Source of the DNA: CAVXNB01 sp963763085 | GTDB lineage: Bacteria; Actinomycetota; Acidimicrobiia; Acidimicrobiales; Bog-793 | Length of the DNA stretch: 64,000 bases | Reading direction: 5' to 3' | Assembly: GCA_963763085.1 (NCBI GenBank) | Contig: CAVXNB010000004.1 | Location: forward strand, 868,001 to 932,000 | Shown: one piece after another, positions 25,925 through 35,078 of the stretch | How positions within the stretch are numbered: position 1 is the first letter of the stretch | Layout of the letters: each line of letters starts with the position of its first letter | Translations under genes and position numbers: made by a program | The notes under the pieces: generated by a model | Database searches by the model: none | What the model was told of the DNA's origin: nothing | Seen by the model: only the letters and a program-made list of their open reading frames with translations

Positions 25925-28069
25925 CGGCCGTCCTGCCAGACCTACGCGGCACCGAAGGGACCCAGCCCGACCTGTCGATTGAGGGCGCTGCCGTCCGGGG
26001 TACCCGGACCCGCCGACGCCCGCTGCACCGCCTCGTCCGGGGCCGGCCGGAAGACCCTCGTTGGGTGCGGCCCGCACTGCTGGTGCTCCTCGGTTCGACC
26101 GCGTTCGCCTACCTGTGGGCGCTCGGCGACTCCGGTTGGGCGAACGCCTTCTACTCCGCGGCGGTTCAGGCCGGGACCAAGAGCTGGAAGGCGTTCTTCT
26201 TCGGGTCGTCGGACGCCTCGAACTTCATCACCGTCGACAAGCCGCCTGCCGCCTTGTGGGTGATGGAGATCTCGGCGCGAATCTTCGGACTGAACTCTTG
26301 GAGCATTCTCGTCCCGCAGGCACTCGAAGGCGTCGCTGCGGTGGCGGTTCTCTATGCCGCCGTCCGCCGCTGGTTCTCACCGGCCGCCGCCCTGCTCGCG
26401 GGCGCGGTCCTTGCTCTCACGCCGGTCGCCGCCTTGATGTTCCGGTACAACAATCCCGACGCCCTCCTCGTTCTTCTGCTGACGGCGGCTGCGTACGCCA
26501 CAGTCCGGGCCCTGGAGCGGGCGAGCACTTGGTGGCTCGTCCTCGCGGCCGCCCTCGTCGGGACGGGATTCATTACCAAGATGCTGCAGGCGTTGCTCGT
26601 TGTGCCCGCCCTCGGGCTGGTCTATCTCGTGACCGCTCCGACGCCTTTCGGACGCCGCGTCCGCCAGTTGGCGGCGGCCGGGGTGGCGCTCATCGTCTCG
26701 GCCGGTTGGTGGGTTGCCGTCGTCCAGCTCACGCCGGCGGCCGACCGCCCGTACATCGGCGGGTCCCAGGACAACAGCCTCCTGAACCTGATCTTCGGCT
26801 ACAACGGCTTCGGCCGCCTTTCCGGCAGCGAATCGGGCAGTGTCGGCGGCAGAGGCGCGGGCGGGTCGGTCTGGGGCCCGACCGGCTGGAACCGGCTCTT
26901 CCTGCAGGACTTCGGCGGACAGGTCGCGTGGCTCGTGCCGGGCGCCCTCGTCCTCGGTGCCGCGGTGCTCTGGATGACCCGCCGAGCACCGCGGACCGAC
27001 CGGACACGCGCCGCGCTCGTCCTGTGGAGCGGGATCCTTCTCGTCACCGGAGCGACTTTCAGCTTCGCCAAAGGGATCATCCACCCGTACTACACGGTCG
27101 CCCTAGCCCCGGCGATTGGCGGCCTCGTCGGCATCGGCGCTGTGACGCTCTGGAAGCAACGGCAGAACCTGGTCGCGCGCCTCGCCCTCTCATCCGCTTT
27201 GGCGGCGACAGCGGTGTGGTCCTTTGTGCTCCTCGACCGGACCCCGCAATGGTTGCCCGAGCTGCGCTGGTCGATCCTCGTCGTGGGCCTGCCGGCCGCC
27301 TTGGCGCTCGGGATGGCCGATCGCCTGCACGGTCGCTCCGCCTTCGCCCTCGGAGCGGCGGCCCTTATCTCGGCTCTTGCCGGTGCGGCGGCCTACACCC
27401 TCGACACCGTCGTCGTCCCGCACTCCGGGGCGATCCCGTCGGCTGGGCCGACCCTGGTCAGCGCCCGCGGCGCCTTCGGTGGCGGTCCGGCCGGGGCATC
27501 GGGCATCTCCGGGCGAGGCCCTGTCGGCCTGGGCCAAGGTGCCGGCGCACCCGGCGCGGGCCTCGGCGCACCAGGGGCGGGCCTTGGCCCACCCGGCGCG
27601 GGCGCCGGCAGTCCGGGTCAGGGCGCCGGAGGGTCCGCCGGCGGTCTCGGCCGCGGCCGCCGGCGGTCTCGGCCGCGGCGCCGGCGGTCTCGGCCGCGGC
27701 GCCGGCGGCTTCTTGAGCAGCAGCACGCCCGGGAAGGCGATCGTGAGCCTGCTCGAGCATGACGCGGGCTCCTACACCTGGGTTGCGGCCACCGTGAACT
27801 CCAACTCGGCAGCCGGCTACCAGCTCGCGACGCGTGATCCCGTCATGGCGATCGGCGGGTTCAACGGGACTGACCCCGCGCCGACGCTGGCCGAGTTCGA
27901 GCGGTACGTCGCTACCGGGAAGGTGCACTATTTCATCGCCTCGAGCGGTGCAGGCCCGGGCACGGGCGCGACAGGGACGACCGCAGCTCGGATCACGGCC
28001 TGGGTCGAGGCCCATTTCAGCGCACGTACCGTCGACGGCGTCACGCTGTACGACCTGACGGCACGCTGA
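25921..28069 (+). CDS. GT39/ArnT-like polyprenyl-sugar glycosyltransferase (reading frame interrupted near 27657)
   Basis: 715 residues when one base is removed. N-terminal part: about ten transmembrane helices, with the DKPPAALWVMEISARIFG loop (acceptor region) and the KGIIHPYYTVALAP motif of the actinobacterial ArnT-like/mannosyltransferase family. Then a Gly/Ala/Pro linker, and a soluble C-terminal domain beginning YTWVAATVNSNSAAGYQLAT with DPVMAIGGFNGTDPAPTL, the standard C-terminus of this family. The C-terminal domain is in a frame one base later. The break lies in three copies of a 21-base GLGRGAG-coding repeat (27643-27706), the first of which is 22 bases long. Start at the ATGA overlap. 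Confidence 0.85.
27643..27706 (+). repeat. 21-base tandem repeat in the GT39 linker, first copy 22 bases
   Basis: Three tandem copies of a GC-only-like unit, GGTCTCGGCCGCGGC followed by GCCGGC. The first copy carries one additional C (positions about 27656-27658), which moves the downstream reading frame by one base. Copies 2 and 3 are each 21 bases and code GLGRGAG. Either slipped replication or a read/assembly error in GC-rich repeats. Confidence 0.85.
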
Positions 28070-28117
28070 GACCGAACCGGAGAACCGGCGCCAGGTCGAT
28101 GCCAGACTGTCGGGAGC

Positions 28118-29125
28118 GTGGCACCCGAGGAGCTCTCTCTCACCTATCTCAACGGTCTCGACGTGGCCGCCCTCCAGCTCTCCGATGCCGAGATCCTGGA
28201 GGCCGTCGAGGGTGGCCTGCGCGCCCAGGCGGCCGGCGGGACGGTCATCGAGCCCCGGGTTCACCTCGAACCGGATCCCTCGTTCCACGGTCATTTCAAC
28301 GTCCTTCGTGGCTATGTCGCTCCGATCGGGCTCGCCGGCGTAAAGGTGGTCGGCGACTTCGTGGACAACTATCTGCTGGGACTCCCCTCGGAGATGGCAC
28401 TCCTCAACCTGTTCGATCCGCGGACCGGGGCCCCCGTCGCGATTGTCGAGGCGACGGCGATCACCGAGATGCGTACCGGGGCGATGACGGCGCTCGGCGC
28501 ACGGCACCTCGCCCGAGCCGATTCCCGGGTTCTCGGCCATCTCGGGGCGCGCGGCACCGCCTACTGGAACGTGCGCCTGCTCCACGCCCTGTTCGACCTC
28601 TCAGAGGTCCGCGTGCACTCGCGCCGGCCGGAGAGCCGCGAGGCGTTCGCCCGCCGGCTCCGCGAGGATCTGGGCATCCCGATCGTCGTCACCGACGACT
28701 GGGAATCGTGCGTGCGGGGGGCGGACATCGTCGTGGAGGCGACTCGCCTCGAGCGGCCCGAACCGTTGCTGCGCACCGAGTGGATCGCCGCCGGCTCGCT
28801 GGTCGTTCCGTACGGGACGATGAGCGCCGTCGAGCTCTCGCTCACCGACGTCATGGACAAGGTGGTCGTCGACGACTGGGGCCAGTGCCGCGCGGGAAGG
28901 TTGGGAGCGCTCCGTGCCCATGTCGAGAGCGGCAAGCTCACCGAAGACTCGCTTTACGGCGAGCTATGCGAGATCGTGGCCGGGACCAAGCCCGGGCGGG
29001 AGAGCCCGCAGGAGACGAACCTGTTCTGGCACCGCGGCCTGTCCCTCTCCGACATCGCGCTCGGGGGAGCGATGCTGGAAAAGGCAGGCCGAATCGGCGT
29101 CGGGCAACGGCTGCGGCTCCGGTGA
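28118..29125 (+). CDS. Ornithine cyclodeaminase/mu-crystallin family protein
   Basis: 335 residues from a GTG. Family motifs: VEGGLRAQAAGG, GVKVVGDFVDN (active-site Lys region), MALLNLFDPRTGAPVAIVEA, TEMRTGAMTALGARHLAR and the Rossmann stretch LGHLGARGTAYWN. Members reduce or deaminate imino acids or alanine, ornithine or related substrates with NAD(P); the exact reaction is unknown. The GTGA overlap with the downstream ferritin-like/DUF362 gene says they act together. Confidence 0.85.
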   Translation: MAPEELSLTYLNGLDVAALQLSDAEILEAVEGGLRAQAAGGTVIEPRVHLEPDPSFHGHFNVLRGYVAPIGLAGVKVVGDFVDNYLLGLPSEMALLNLFDPRTGAPVAIVEATAITEMRTGAMTALGARHLARADSRVLGHLGARGTAYWNVRLLHALFDLSEVRVHSRRPESREAFARRLREDLGIPIVVTDDWESCVRGADIVVEATRLERPEPLLRTEWIAAGSLVVPYGTMSAVELSLTDVMDKVVVDDWGQCRAGRLGALRAHVESGKLTEDSLYGELCEIVAGTKPGRESPQETNLFWHRGLSLSDIALGGAMLEKAGRIGVGQRLRLR

Positions 29126-31008
29126 CCGATCTCGACACGGCGCTGCTGGAGGAAGTACAGGAGGTGCTCGGCCGCCTCCACGAGAAGTACGCCGGCCGGC
29201 CCGATCTCGAGCTCGAACAGCTCTGGCTCCTCGCCCTCGAGCGGGAGCAGATCGTCGCCGTCGCCTACCGGGAGGAGGCGGTCGCAGCACGGGTAGAGGC
29301 GCTCCAGATGGGATCCGGGGTGCGCGCCCTCATCCGGCAGACCCTCGTCTGGATCTGGAAGGACGAGCAGCTTCACGAGGAATATCTGCGAGGTCTGCTC
29401 CTCCAGCGGGGCGGGCTGAACTCGTCGGTGACCGTGTACGGACGGGCCCTCGAGGGCGCCGTCTCGGGTTGGGCATCCTCGACCGAGAACAACCTCCACA
29501 TCCGAAACGCGCCGCTGCGCACCGGGGCAGCCGCGCTGCTGGTGAACGCGGCGAGCCTGATGGGCAAGGTTCCAGCGGCGCTGAAGCCGGAGCTCAGGTA
29601 CCAGACGTTCCGTCGGTACTGCGCCCTCAACGCCGGGCTCGAAGCCTCTGCCGAGCTTGCTTACCGCCGGCTCCTCGAGATCACCTCGAATGCGGAACAA
29701 CGGGAGACCTTCGGTCGGATCCGCGAGGACGAGGGGCGTCACGCGGCGGCGTTCCGCATCCTGGCCGCGGCCGTGACCGACGACGACCGTCTCGCCGCCG
29801 GAGCATCGCTCGACGGGCTCCTGACCTCGCTGGGAGCAGTGAGCCCGTGGTTCGTCCCGGCGAGCCTGCGCAGCGGTACGGGCGCCGGCGGCCGTCCCCG
29901 CTCGTTCGGTTCGGACGCCCGCGTGGCCGTGCGCAGCGGTGCGACAGACGCCGACAAGGAGCGCGTGCTCACTGAGTGCCTGGAAGCTGCCGGGCTGGAG
30001 GAGATCGTGTCCGGCGGCGGCCTCGTCGCCATCCGGGCCTCGTTCATGCTCGGCTACGACCGGAACGACCGGTCGAACGTGAACGACCCGGAGCTCGTCC
30101 GGATGCTCGCCGGCTACCTGCGCCGCCACGGCGCGGCTGACGTGGCGGTGCTGGAGGCGCCGACTGTGTACGGCAGTTGCTACGAGAACCGCTCGGTGGC
30201 GCAGGTGGCGTCGTACCTCGGATTCGACGCCACGGAATATCGCATCGTCGACATCAGCCGGGACCTCCGCCCTTACCGCTACGAGCGCGGGTTCGTCCAG
30301 CAGGCGATCAGCGCTACCTGGCTCGACGCGAACGTCCGCATCGTGATGCCGAAGCTGCGTACCGACCCGACCGAGTTCGCGCATCTGAGCCTCTCGAGCC
30401 TCGAAGGCAGCAACGGGCCGATCGACGAGACCGTGTACGCGGGGCGGCGCACGGACTTCCGCTCGGCGACGATGATGCTGCTCGACGTCGCCGCACCCGA
30501 CTTCGCCGTCGTCGACGCCTGGGCGCCGGTCGCCGACGGCCCGTTCGGCGTCATGGGATGCCGCCGGCCGGCCGACGTGCGCCACATCTACGCCGGCGCC
30601 GACGCCCTCGCCGTCGACGAGGTCGTCCTCGGGGATCTCGGCATCACCGACCCGAGGCGTGCGCCGATCGTGCGGCGGGCCCATCACTGGTTCGGCCTGC
30701 CGCTGTCGCATCCGGTGGTCGACGGGTCGCGACCGAACCTGCACGATGAGCTTCGCGGTGCGCACCGATCGGTGGCGCTCCGCGCCCTCGGCACGCTCTC
30801 GTACCCGGTCTACCTGTATCTGAGCAACCACGGCGAGGTGTTCGTGCCCGAGATGGACACCGTCGCCTTCCCGCCCTCCGGCCCGACAGGTTCGGTCACG
30901 AAGGCGGTGCGCTGGAGCGCTCAACGGGCGTTCGGGCTGCGCCCCCCGGCTCAGCCGTTGCTGGGGCAGACCGTGTTCCTCGGCGGGAGGCGGAGGTCGA
31001 CCAGATAG
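29122..31008 (+). CDS. Ferritin-like domain fused to DUF362
   Basis: 628 residues from the GTG that overlaps the preceding stop. Residues 1-230 look like a four-helix ferritin-like di-iron carrier: QLWLLALEREQIVAVAYREE, IWKDEQLHEEYL, SAELAYRRLLEITS and FGRIREDEGRHAAAFRIL give Glu and E-x-x-H motifs. Residues about 265-560 match DUF362: VAIRASFMLGYDRNDRSNV, VVAVLEAP-like VAVLEAPTVYGSCYENRS, NVRIVMPKLRTDP and APDFAVVDAWAPVADGPFG. The fusion is not a standard architecture that I know. The C-terminus overlaps the convergent peptidase gene by 58 bases. Confidence 0.75.
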   Translation: MTDLDTALLEEVQEVLGRLHEKYAGRPDLELEQLWLLALEREQIVAVAYREEAVAARVEALQMGSGVRALIRQTLVWIWKDEQLHEEYLRGLLLQRGGLNSSVTVYGRALEGAVSGWASSTENNLHIRNAPLRTGAAALLVNAASLMGKVPAALKPELRYQTFRRYCALNAGLEASAELAYRRLLEITSNAEQRETFGRIREDEGRHAAAFRILAAAVTDDDRLAAGASLDGLLTSLGAVSPWFVPASLRSGTGAGGRPRSFGSDARVAVRSGATDADKERVLTECLEAAGLEEIVSGGGLVAIRASFMLGYDRNDRSNVNDPELVRMLAGYLRRHGAADVAVLEAPTVYGSCYENRSVAQVASYLGFDATEYRIVDISRDLRPYRYERGFVQQAISATWLDANVRIVMPKLRTDPTEFAHLSLSSLEGSNGPIDETVYAGRRTDFRSATMMLLDVAAPDFAVVDAWAPVADGPFGVMGCRRPADVRHIYAGADALAVDEVVLGDLGITDPRRAPIVRRAHHWFGLPLSHPVVDGSRPNLHDELRGAHRSVALRALGTLSYPVYLYLSNHGEVFVPEMDTVAFPPSGPTGSVTKAVRWSAQRAFGLRPPAQPLLGQTVFLGGRRRSTR

Positions 31009-32459
31009 CGGTCCGCCCACTGCTGCACGCAAGCGCTGGCGAAATAGCCAGTGTGCCCGTCGCCGGCTCGCGTGAGCAGGACGGCGCCGGGCAATTCCAC
31101 AGCCAGCGCCTTGGCCCAGGCGTACGGCGTCACCGGGTCTCGCGTCGAGCCGACGACGAGGACGGGCGCGAGGCCCGAGGGGTGAACCGGTGCCGCCCGG
31201 CCGGTCGGCGGCACAGGCCAGTAGGCGCACACGAGCGACCCCCACGCCTCGAGTGCGCCGAAGTCGGGGTCCTCCGCCCCCATCCGGCGAGCCAGTGCCT
31301 GGTAGGTCGCCAAGCCTTTAGGGGAGCCGTGATCGAGGCAGGAGATCGCAATGTTGGCCGAGACGATGTTGGTGTCCGACCCGTTCGCCTCGATGCCCGC
31401 ATAGCCGTCGGCGAGCTGGGCGAGGAGCGTGCCGTTTCCGTTCAGCCCTTGGGCGACGGCCTGAGCCAGTTCGGGCCAGTCGCGGGGCGAGTACAGGGTC
31501 GATGCGATCCCGGTCTCGGCAACCCCCAAGTTGACAGGCTGCGAGCCGATCGCGGGCGAAGGCGTAGCAGCAAGCACGTCGCCGTCCTGAAGGTGGCCGG
31601 TCAACCTGCGGAACTCGATAGCCGCCCCTGCGGGCAGGTCGCGCTTGCAGGTGGCGTCGGTGCGGCACCAGGCGAAGAAGTCGTGCAGGTCGGTCTCGAG
31701 ACCGCCTGCCTGTTGGATCGAGGTCTGGACCGTTCCGAGCGCCGGGTCGATCGCGCCGTCGAGCACCATGGCCCGGACATGGGAACCGAACTCCTGGGCA
31801 TAGAGGGCGCCGAGGTAGGTCCCGTACGAGAAGCCGAGGTAGGTGAGCTTCCGCTGCCCCAACGCGATCCGCAGGCGGTCCATGTCCCGAGCCGTCGTTG
31901 CGGTGCCCAGGTTCGCCAGCACCAGTCTCGGGGTGTGCGCCTCGCAACCGGCTACGAACCGCCTCACAGCCGCCACGACGACGGCCACTTGCGTTCGTGA
32001 GACCGGCTCCGGGTCGACGGCGAGCCAACGACGAAGGCCGGCCGGCGAGACGCAGTCGACCGGAGCGCTTGCCCCGATGCCGCGGGGGTCGAAGCTCACG
32101 AGGTTGAATCGCCGGCGGATCTCGGACGGGAACGACGGCCCAGCGGACTCGAGAAAGCTGACGCCGGAGACGCCGGGCCCTCCCGGGTTCATGACGAGGT
32201 CTCCGATCGGCGCGCCCGTCGCCGGCAGCATGACGACGGAAAGCACGAGCGACCCGTCGGCCGGATGCGCGTAGCTGATCGGCACCCGCAGCCGCGCACA
32301 GAGAAATCCGCCGGCGCAGCTCTGCCACCTGAGGCTCTTGGTACCGGCCGGAGGTGAGGATGAGGGCGCGCTCGAGCAACCCGCCGTCAGGGCCAGGGCT
32401 GTGACCGCCGCCAGCGTGAGCGCCCCGCACCGGCGTCGGGGGCGGAGAGGCCGGCTCAG
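30951..32459 (-). CDS. Secreted alpha/beta-hydrolase lipoprotein, TAP/S33 peptidase family
   Basis: About 502 residues. Nucleophile elbow GFSYGTYLGAL, oxyanion stretch NPGGPGVSG, SFDPRGIGASAPVDC, and a C-terminal TAP-like domain with STRDPVTPYAWA (Asp) and GDGHTGYF (His); this is the actinobacterial tripeptidyl-aminopeptidase-like family. The frame stays open upstream of the first GTG (32285) and codes an excellent lipoprotein signal, CGALTLAAVTALALTAGCSS, so translation must start further up. The most sensible site is a CTG at 32459 overlapping the previous gene's TGA (CTGA). The start is therefore uncertain. Confidence 0.8.
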   Translation of the reverse strand: MSRPLRPRRRCGALTLAAVTALALTAGCSSAPSSSPPAGTKSLRWQSCAGGFLCARLRVPISYAHPADGSLVLSVVMLPATGAPIGDLVMNPGGPGVSGVSFLESAGPSFPSEIRRRFNLVSFDPRGIGASAPVDCVSPAGLRRWLAVDPEPVSRTQVAVVVAAVRRFVAGCEAHTPRLVLANLGTATTARDMDRLRIALGQRKLTYLGFSYGTYLGALYAQEFGSHVRAMVLDGAIDPALGTVQTSIQQAGGLETDLHDFFAWCRTDATCKRDLPAGAAIEFRRLTGHLQDGDVLAATPSPAIGSQPVNLGVAETGIASTLYSPRDWPELAQAVAQGLNGNGTLLAQLADGYAGIEANGSDTNIVSANIAISCLDHGSPKGLATYQALARRMGAEDPDFGALEAWGSLVCAYWPVPPTGRAAPVHPSGLAPVLVVGSTRDPVTPYAWAKALAVELPGAVLLTRAGDGHTGYFASACVQQWADRYLVDLRLPPRNTVCPSNG

Positions 32460-33547
32460 TTGACGGCGTCCGCCTCGAGACGGAGATGGAGGCGGACGTC
32501 GGGATAGAGCTTGAGGAGCGGCATCGACGGGACGGCCATGTCGAAGTGGCGCACGTCGAGCACGTGCTCGCCGGCGATGATGATCCGTCGCTCGAGCGTT
32601 GCCGGGCCATTGACGTTCGTCCTGTGGCTCTCCAGGATCGTCGCCGTCACGGCTCCGTTCAGGTGCTTCGTCACCCCGTGCATCGTCACGTCGCCGGTGA
32701 TGCGGTAGCAGTTGCCTACGCCCATCCGGCCGCAGGAGCCGAGATCGACCCGGACGGTCGGGAACCGGCGGGCGTCGATCCGGCGCAGGAGCTCGGCGTC
32801 GTAGAGCGCGTTTCCCGACGCGAGATCGGTCACCCGGGTCTCGAGATGAGCGGCCGGCGGTGGATCTTCTCCGACGAGCCCATCGTAGATCTCCGCCTCG
32901 ATCCAGCCCGTCAGGCTGGTCGTGATGAACGCGATAGGCCCGATGTTCGAGCGCGCCTCCACGACGAGGCTGGAGCGGTCGGCCGCGATCTCGAAGCGAA
33001 CCCGGTGGCCGGACTCTTCCCCCGCCGTCGCCACGGGTTGCGAGAACGCCGGCAGCCCGCTGTCGCCGGCACCGGCGGGCTCACCCGTCGGCGACGTGAG
33101 ACGGCGGGCGTTGCAGTACCAGTAGCGCTGCAGGACGAGGTCGAGGGAGGCGCGCTCCTGCGCGATGACCGACATCCACGCCTCGAGTGCCTGGATCCCC
33201 TCGGGCGTCAAGGCGTTCACGTGTCGGGTGGACCCGGCCGTCGGCGGTTCGTCCCATGACATGACGAGACCGTCGCGCTCGAGGTCCGACAGTGCCCGGT
33301 AGATGCTCGGGCGGTCCACCCGGCCCAGGCCGAGCCCGGTCAGCGCGCTCGCCAGCCCGTAGCCGTGGCGGGGCTGCTCGGCGAGAAGGAGGAGAATCGC
33401 CGGGTACAGGAAATGGCGGGGCGGTGCCAGGATGAATTGGGCTTTCGAGGCGGGTAGAACGTCCGGGGCCTCCGGCCATGCCTGCCCCGATCGATCGGTG
33501 GTGCCGGGCGGCACCTCGGATGCCGCGACCGAACGCTCAACCGTCAC
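32456..33547 (-). CDS. PadR-like winged helix fused to a YceI-like domain
   Basis: 363 residues from a GTG at 33547 (a TTG at 33652 is possible but unsupported). Residues about 40-125 are a PadR-type winged helix: LYPAILLLLAEQPRHGYGLAS, VDRPSIYRALSDLERDGLV, RHVNALTPEGIQALEAW. Residues about 195-363 are a YceI-type lipocalin-like barrel: FEIAADRSSLVVEARS, ASGNALYDAELLRRIDAR, YRITGDVTMHGVTKHL, ending LLKLYPDVRLHLRLE. The same barrel occurs as a stand-alone protein inside the hydrogenase cluster (40880-41392). It is divergent from hhyS and is the obvious candidate regulator of the hydrogenase; the barrel is likely the sensor. Confidence 0.8.
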   Translation of the reverse strand: MTVERSVAASEVPPGTTDRSGQAWPEAPDVLPASKAQFILAPPRHFLYPAILLLLAEQPRHGYGLASALTGLGLGRVDRPSIYRALSDLERDGLVMSWDEPPTAGSTRHVNALTPEGIQALEAWMSVIAQERASLDLVLQRYWYCNARRLTSPTGEPAGAGDSGLPAFSQPVATAGEESGHRVRFEIAADRSSLVVEARSNIGPIAFITTSLTGWIEAEIYDGLVGEDPPPAAHLETRVTDLASGNALYDAELLRRIDARRFPTVRVDLGSCGRMGVGNCYRITGDVTMHGVTKHLNGAVTATILESHRTNVNGPATLERRIIIAGEHVLDVRHFDMAVPSMPLLKLYPDVRLHLRLEADAVN

Positions 33548-33898
33548 AGCCTGCGAACCTACCCCAAACCACTCACGGTTGCCATCGTGCTTTCTCGCGG
33601 CGGCTGTGACCGGCGTGCTGCGCAATGAAGCACCGTCGAGGCACGAAGTCAATAGGTGGATGTCGCACTGATCGGCAAACCCTTCCCGACCTCCAAGGTA
33701 CGTCCGGCGATGTCAATAGGTGCAGTTTGTCCCTAACCGTGACCTGGGCAGACGTCGGCCGGGGAGATAAGGGGAAATTTCACTCATTTACGGTTTCGAG
33801 CGGCCGTGCCAGCGTTCGGTGTGGGTCCGTGTGCCGCGGGGGGCGCCCGGGGGGTGCCGACGAGATCGCGATCCGTTAGGCAAGCTGGAGGTGAGGAT
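33548..33898. promoter_or_regulatory. Divergent intergenic region, PadR-YceI regulator / hydrogenase
   Basis: About 350 bases with no credible gene. It holds an 11-base direct repeat, GTCAATAGGTG, at 33648-33658 and 33712-33722 (64 bases apart, same face of the helix within about one turn count), both in locally AT-richer sequence. The hhyS Shine-Dalgarno (GGAGGTGA) sits at its right end. The promoter elements themselves are not confidently recognisable. Confidence 0.55.
33648..33722. repeat. Pair of 11-base direct repeats upstream of the hydrogenase
   Basis: GTCAATAGGTG occurs exactly at 33648-33658 and again at 33712-33722. Spacing is 64 bases start to start. Direct repeats of this length are unlikely by chance in a 350-base region and may be binding sites for the adjacent PadR-YceI regulator or another activator. 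Confidence 0.5.
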
Positions 33899-34954
<1,056 letters not shown>

Positions 34955-35078
34955 GCCGGCGGCCAGAGATCTCCCACCGCTCGGCCGGCGCTTCCCCGGC
35001 GCCGGCCGAGCACACGGGTCCATTGAAGGCAAGCAAGCACGAACCTTGGAAGACGAGCTTCGAGGAAGGACGGACACG

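Noticed and set aside
26061..27716. 551-codon open frame overlapping the GT39 gene in another frame
   Set aside because: Arg/Pro/Gly-rich with no motifs; the in-frame GT39 protein explains the region.
28099..29121. N-terminal extension of the ferritin-like/DUF362 protein to 28099
   Set aside because: The extension is Arg-rich shadow of the OCD-family gene; the GTG at 29122 gives a coupled start.
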